The notes beneath the pieces were generated by a model. That model was not told where the DNA came from, did no database searches, and worked only from the letters and a program-made list of their open reading frames with translations. Of a DNA stretch of 64,000 nt, positions 59,502 through 64,000 are shown piece after piece. Numbering within the stretch: the first letter of the stretch is position 1; each line of letters begins with the position of its first letter. Position numbers and translations under genes: made by a program. Origin of the DNA: Gnetum montanum (taxonomy: Eukaryota; Streptophyta; Gnetopsida; Gnetales; Gnetaceae); NCBI GenBank assembly GCA_015680685.1, contig MNCI01002042.1, positions 275,482-339,481 of the forward strand, given 5' to 3'.

Positions 59502-61037
59502 TCATATGGGGCCCTCAGTTTTTTTTTAGTTTTTTTTACACATTTTTTATTTTACAACTTTCTTTAACTTTTCTTGTTTTTGTTTTACAACATCCTTATA
59601 CTTTTTCCATTTTTATGTATGTGTGTGTGTGTGATCCATCCTATAAGTTTGTCATCCAATAAGTGTTTGAAATAATGGTATGAACTGTTTTCATGTTGAT
59701 TGCTAATGTCTGGTTTTTACCTTTAAGTTACAATGTTGATACTAAGGTATGCTTCTTTTGATATGGCAGTCAATGAAACCACTTCATCCATCCATCCACC
59801 AGTTTCTATGGTCTCTCTTAGCTTGGAAATGTATAGTCCCCTTCAGAATAAGAACTTTAACGAATCGGTGACTGGGTATTTCTCAAACTAAGGAAAAACT
59901 CAAGGTTTGAAAAGGGTGTGACATCAAGGTAACTTGATGCTTTTGTGTTGGTCATTCTCTTGGGTGCTTGGATGTTTTCTTCTTGAGTTTTCTTATCATT
60001 CTGATGTTACCCAATTATCGGAAGTTGAGTCAATAAAAATAAGAAGTCTTTGCATGGTGTGGTTCTCACGCATAAAAACACAAAACACAAAAAAAAAAAA
60101 GAAAAAAAACAAAGTGAGAATTCAAAGCACACTCCTTAGACGAAATAAAACTTGGGCTACAAGCACTAGTTATGGAACCAAAAGTGTTCCCTCTAACTAA
60201 GGCCCTTCTCGCTTCCCATTCTCTCCTTTGTTTCGTCAGAATGGTGGTGACTCTTGGGGAAGGCATTCTTGTTATCCAAGTGGATGGTTTAGCCGAATGC
60301 ATTGATGCGAAGTCACTGGATGTGGTTGGTTTGAGGCTGGACTTGGAATGGGATTTGCTAAGTCACAATAATCATGAAACACACAAGGGGTTATGCACCA
60401 CCTTGTTCTTGGGATTCTATTCCATTTTCTTCTTCCCATCCTTCTCTCCATTGTTCATCTCATTGCTGATTGTATCATTAGTGTATATTTTGGTAGATGC
60501 ATTGTTTTCTTTTTGGTAACTTCTTACAGTTAAGACTTTAACTCTTGTTCCAAATAACATTCATGGAGCCTACGAACTCTTTGAATGTGGGTTTGTCAGG
60601 GCATTAAGGGCATGAGCCTGCTTTGGGGAGGACCCACTGACATTCCTATTTGGAACATTAGTTAAATTCTTTCCTTTAATATTTTGCAATCAATTTTATT
60701 TTGTTCATTTCCATCTTGACATCCATTTCACTTCACTGATGTTTTTAGTTGTCCCTATTTATCTATCTTTCTTACTCCTTTTCTTCTCCATTCTAATGCT
60801 ATTGGAGGTTCGTGATTAGTCATGGGGGTACGGGGCCCAATTTTTTCGATTTTCTCCTAGCCCCAAAATTTTTTATTTCCTTCCTAACCGCTACACCTTT
60901 GGTAGTTCTCATTAATATATCCCCAGATCCGTATTAGCCATACCACAACCTAGCCAATGAACCTACACCAAAGCAAGGTATTCATTACATAATGATTCAT
61001 TTACCCTTGCTAATATAGGATTGTGTTGTGTGTGCAG
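59502..61037 (+). other. Non-coding 3' region of element F
   Basis: It corresponds to E 34429-36000. Shared landmarks: TGTGACATCAAGGTAACTTG near 59919, CTAACTAAGGCCCTTCTCGC near 60196, GATGCGAAGTCACTGGATGT near 60304, GCTTTGGGGAGGACCCACT near 60620 and TCATGGGGGTACGGGG at 60820. Short open frames (59934-60200, 60172-60519) run over these conserved non-coding blocks and I do not call them. Confidence 0.6.
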
Positions 61038-61223
61038 ATGGCGATCATACAACCATGGATTGGATCTGGAGTAAACACTTGGAATGGAGCCATGCTGGAA
61101 GTAGCTATGCAAGGAGCAAGATCAATGGCGTACTTACCGACGAACAACGGAAGGTGCAATCTTGGCGTTGGCAGCAACAACACTTCTTCCTCTCTCTCTC
61201 TTTCCTTCTTAAATGCCAACTAA
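61038..61223 (+). pseudogene. Remnant ORF at the ORF3 position of F
   Basis: A 62-codon frame MAIIQPWIGSGVNTWNG to SFLNAN begins at an ATG directly after TGTGTGCAG, the same layout as the D ORF3 start. After it the sequence passes to AAGGAACTTGAGGATGAGTT, which matches the region before the D 3' LTR. Almost all of ORF3 is therefore missing. Confidence 0.45.
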
Positions 61224-61405
61224 GGCCTGATGTCATTGTAATAAGGTGTTCACTCTTGTTGTCATGAACACCAATTTTGTCAAGTCTTGTAATGATGATC
61301 GGTTGACATGTCATCCCATTAGTTCCATTCCCCTCAATAATTCCATACCTTCCCAATATTATTGTAAGGAACTTGAGGATGAGTTTTCATTCAGTCATGG
61401 GGGTA

Positions 61406-61494
61406 TGATGAGACACAATTCACATGAGTCGTGATATTGCGTACGCGATATCGCGTCATCCCCTACGATGTCGCGTACGCGATATCGTGGTCTG
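61406..61494 (+). repeat. Truncated 3' LTR of element F
   Basis: It starts TGATGAGACACAATTCACAT after the purine tract TCATGGGGGTA. It holds two near-perfect 20-base palindromes, GATATTGCGTACGCGATATC and GATGTCGCGTACGCGATATC. Similarity to the 5' LTR stops after GTGGTCTG at 61494. Confidence 0.85.
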
Positions 61495-63800
61495 TGTTGG
61501 CGACCGTTTGGGACACGACCACCAACGAGTGTCCTCGAACAGGATTTAGATGCCTGCTGGTCTCTGGCAACACCAAGGCCCAGATACCTCCAAATAAACT
61601 CAGTAGTTAATGTAAGTATGTGTGTGTGCTGTTGCGGCGTGCGATTGTGAGAAATGTGACAATTTCGTTGTGTGTGAACTACAAATGACTTACTTTAAAG
61701 AGATTCAGCCAACTTTGCCAAGTACTGTGAGTTATTGAAAGTTTCCTATTTTGTTCAACTACCTAGTCTACGCGGTCCTTATAATACCTGCTTGTAACAA
61801 GTAAAATTTTGCAAAAACATTTGAGCACAACTCCGCAAATCTACTCCTAATTTTCCCCAGAGAAAGAGGTAGTTCCACAAGAAAACTAGAAATAGAGCAA
61901 GATTCAATGGAAATAGACAGAAAAGAAAAGAAAGCAGATTTGTGTGGACCTCAAATATTTAAACAAGGTAAAATGACACGAGTAAACACTTCGCAATAAA
62001 GCTATCCCAAATTCAATATCTACGAATTGTTCAAACTTCCAAGGCTCAAACAAGCAATATCTTCAAGACAATCCTACTATGCTACCAAAAATTGCTGCGT
62101 AAACTACCACGTACGAGACTCCATTTTGACTAGATAATAGATGTCAACGATTGCATTCAAACAGAACCTTTAAAAGACTTGACAATTTCTGATTGAAATA
62201 CCACGGGAATTCACTTTAAAGATAAAAAGAAGCTATTCTGGTCCCATCAAAATACCAAAGATTTTCTGAACCCTCTCGACTACTGAATTGTTCAACGGCG
62301 TGACTACAAACAGAGGCTCTCTTACAACAATCCCAATAGCAGTTCCCACACGTTGCACAATAACAAAATTTACTACTAAAATGCTCTTAAGGCTTTTAAA
62401 CACAAGCGCTTCTATGGCAAAATTTTAATAGAAATTTCTATCGGGCAACAAGAACAGTAAGAGCAATCTAAAAATCCCAAAATTACTTGCCAAGGATGAT
62501 ACTATCTAAACCACTAGCTAAGCAATTTAAAAAAAACAAGAAAAATGAAATGGATAACTCACAGGACCATGACAAAGAGGCTGAAATCTTTATTCTAGCA
62601 AGCCATCTTGCAAACAATCTTCTTTACAAATCTTCCAAGTGTGATGATAATGCTCCCAATGTGTTCCCCCCTTTTTCCTTTCTTTCTCCCCGCCCCCTTG
62701 ATGCCTTTTTATAGAGTTCCAAGATAGGTAGGGAAGTTATATATTTAAAAATATCTCACCTAACTTCTCTCCCAAGTAACTTGGCCAACCAATTAGGAGA
62801 TTACTTGCCCAACAAGTTAGGTAAGTTACAACAATTTTTGGGTGGTTTCAACCACAAAAGAGATAAGGAAGTTGACAAGTGGCCTTGGTAATTAAAGTAC
62901 AATCTAAAAAAATACATAGGGATACTAGCTATAGTACTGCATACATATTTATCCCTTTGATTTTTCTTCTTCCAAATGAGATGTCAAGTCTTCTGAATGA
63001 TGTACAAGGAAGTTGCAATTTTCAAATATTCAAAAATATCTTCAAAAATATCTCTCCTAACTTCCCTCCCAAGTAACTTGGCCAACCAATTAGAAGATTA
63101 CTTTCCCAACAAGCTAGGAGAAAGTTACAAAAATTTTAGATAGTTATGAAGAGAAAATCTGCAACTGACAAGTGTTTGTATCATACATGATACAAGAATT
63201 TGGTCTTTTGGTCTTTGAATATAATTTAAATATATAGGTAAGTACCCAGCATTTATATTCAATAATTATCTTTGAGGCTACGTTTCATTTTTTGTTTTTT
63301 TTAGAAATATAATAAGTTATAAAAATTAACTTCATAGGATAGCGAATACGTTAACTTTATGAGAGGGTGAATATATTGCAAATGTAAATGTTTTGTAATG
63401 TGGTTAACCACGATGCTTTGCTTGCTCCTTCTGTGCATGTCCCTCCCACGATTTGTGTGCCACCGCTACCAAACTACTCCATCCGTTACTTCTCTGCCAC
63501 CGCTCTGCATCGGATTGGCCCAAGGTCGCGATTACCGCCGTTGGTTTGTTGTTGATGTCGCCGAAACCCTGCCACTGCTTTGCTGCCGCCTTCTCCATGT
63601 CTTCCGTGTTTGCCATGGCTGTGTGTCATCTATTGAACCCCCACAAACGCAATTGCAATTGGAACAGCTTTTTCGCGGAGCTCGGCATAGTTACTAACTT
63701 GCTCATATCAACGGTGCACTGACTTGAATCTGAGAACCTTCAACAATGGTGTCTTGCCCCTATTCGTGGACAGCGTGCAAGTCCAGCGCATTCGTATTTT
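61495..63800. mobile_element. Unidentified LTR-like insertion in the F LTR
   Basis: New sequence starts with TGTTGGCGACCGTTTGGGAC exactly where the F LTR breaks. TG at this border suggests an LTR end (on the minus strand it ends CGCCAACA). A TATA-like CTCTATAAAAAGGC lies on the minus strand at 62703-62716, so a minus-strand LTR is possible. I find no PBS, purine tract or retrotransposon protein. The ORFs at 63398-63722 look like chance frames in a GC-richer patch. The right border is not visible. Confidence 0.4.
62747..63137. repeat. Direct repeat pair of about 92 bp, about 299 bp apart
   Basis: 62747-62839 and 63046-63137 share AAAAATATCTC, CTAACTTC, CTCCCAAGTAACTTGGCCAA, CCAATTAG and CAACAAG with few differences. 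The intervening 206 bases are not repeated. Confidence 0.85.
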
Positions 63801-63823
63801 TGTTTTGCAGTTTTAGCTCATAA

Positions 63824-64000
63824 CTATCCGAAGTTGCAGGCAAAGGCGTAGGCGTAGCAATCGGCTATGTTCTGACCCTGCTTTATTCATTTTCTGTAGT
63901 CTTTGGCCAGGAAATTAAGCTTAATATGAAAACAGAACAAAGAAACCCTCTATGGCAAGTGTTTGACGAAATTGCAAATAGAATATGGAGTGATTTCTGG
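63824..64000 (+). other. Open frame reaching the right edge
   Basis: After TAA at 63821-63823 a frame of 59 codons stays open to the last base. It has a hydrophobic stretch (GVAIGYVLTLLYSFSVVFG) followed by a polar end rich in Trp and Asn. A splice-acceptor-like TTTTCTGTAG lies inside. I do not recognise it; it could be chance or the edge of a gene. Confidence 0.15.

Larger units (their letters stand above)
55063..61494 (+). mobile_element. Element F: Athila-type element lacking pol, 3' LTR interrupted
   Basis: The 5' LTR (55063-56027), PBS, gag, protease, a non-coding 3' region, a 62-codon remnant at the ORF3 position and the first 89 bases of the 3' LTR are present. Between the protease C-terminus and the last residues of integrase about 2.9 kb is missing compared with E. 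Preceding bases ATATC (55058-55062) would be the target duplication. Confidence 0.87.

Noticed and set aside
60066-60519. Open frames in the F 3' region
   Set aside because: They cross blocks conserved at the DNA level with E and I but not in reading frame.
63398-63722. Cys/Leu-rich ORFs near the right end
   Set aside because: Overlapping open frames on both strands in a GC-richer patch, no recognisable domain.

Overview
The window is nuclear DNA of a plant, almost certainly a large-genome seed plant. A gymnosperm is my inference, from old, decayed, deeply nested elements that were never purged. I see no intact host gene, rRNA, tRNA or CRISPR array. Nearly every base belongs to LTR retrotransposons of the Ty3/gypsy group, in at least eight copies nested in one another.

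Layout. Positions 1-8252 hold the 5' part of element A (minus strand, Tat-type): one LTR, PBS, gag-protease, a 50-bp tandem array, and a plus-strand spliced gene running into the window edge. Positions 8253-8933 and 27456-29774 are two pieces of element C (plus strand, Athila-type), which A and B both entered. Positions 8934-27455 are element B, an essentially complete 18.5-kb Tat-type element (minus strand) with two LTRs, a 5-bp target duplication (ACATC), gag-protease, pol and the same antisense gene. Positions 29775 to about 36000 are element E (plus, Athila-type), which C entered and which carries gag end, protease, RT, RNase H and integrase. Positions 36000-46143 plus 54785-55062 are pieces of element I (minus, Athila-type), split by element H (minus, about 38460-43260), D and F. 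D (46144-54784) is a complete non-autonomous element with gag and a 3' ORF but no protease or pol, flanked by CCTAA. F (55063-61494) has gag and protease but no pol, and its 3' LTR is cut by an unidentified LTR-like insertion that fills 61495-64000.

How the parts relate. In the Tat-type elements gag-protease and pol lie on the minus strand, while a multi-exon gene of unknown function lies on the plus strand between them. Four intron positions of that gene agree between the divergent copies A and B. Arrays of one short inverted-repeat motif (TAGTTTAAGGYC, then GGGCC) fill the gaps between these ORFs. The Athila-type elements instead carry a sense-strand 3' ORF (ORF3) with a long coiled-coil end. 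LTRs of all families carry palindrome clusters upstream of a TATA box.

Decay is mostly by transitions (C to T, G to A), leaving in-frame stops at former CAG, CAA, CGA and TGG codons. No pol seen here looks functional. All calls are from reading the sequence by eye; no database search or alignment program was used.
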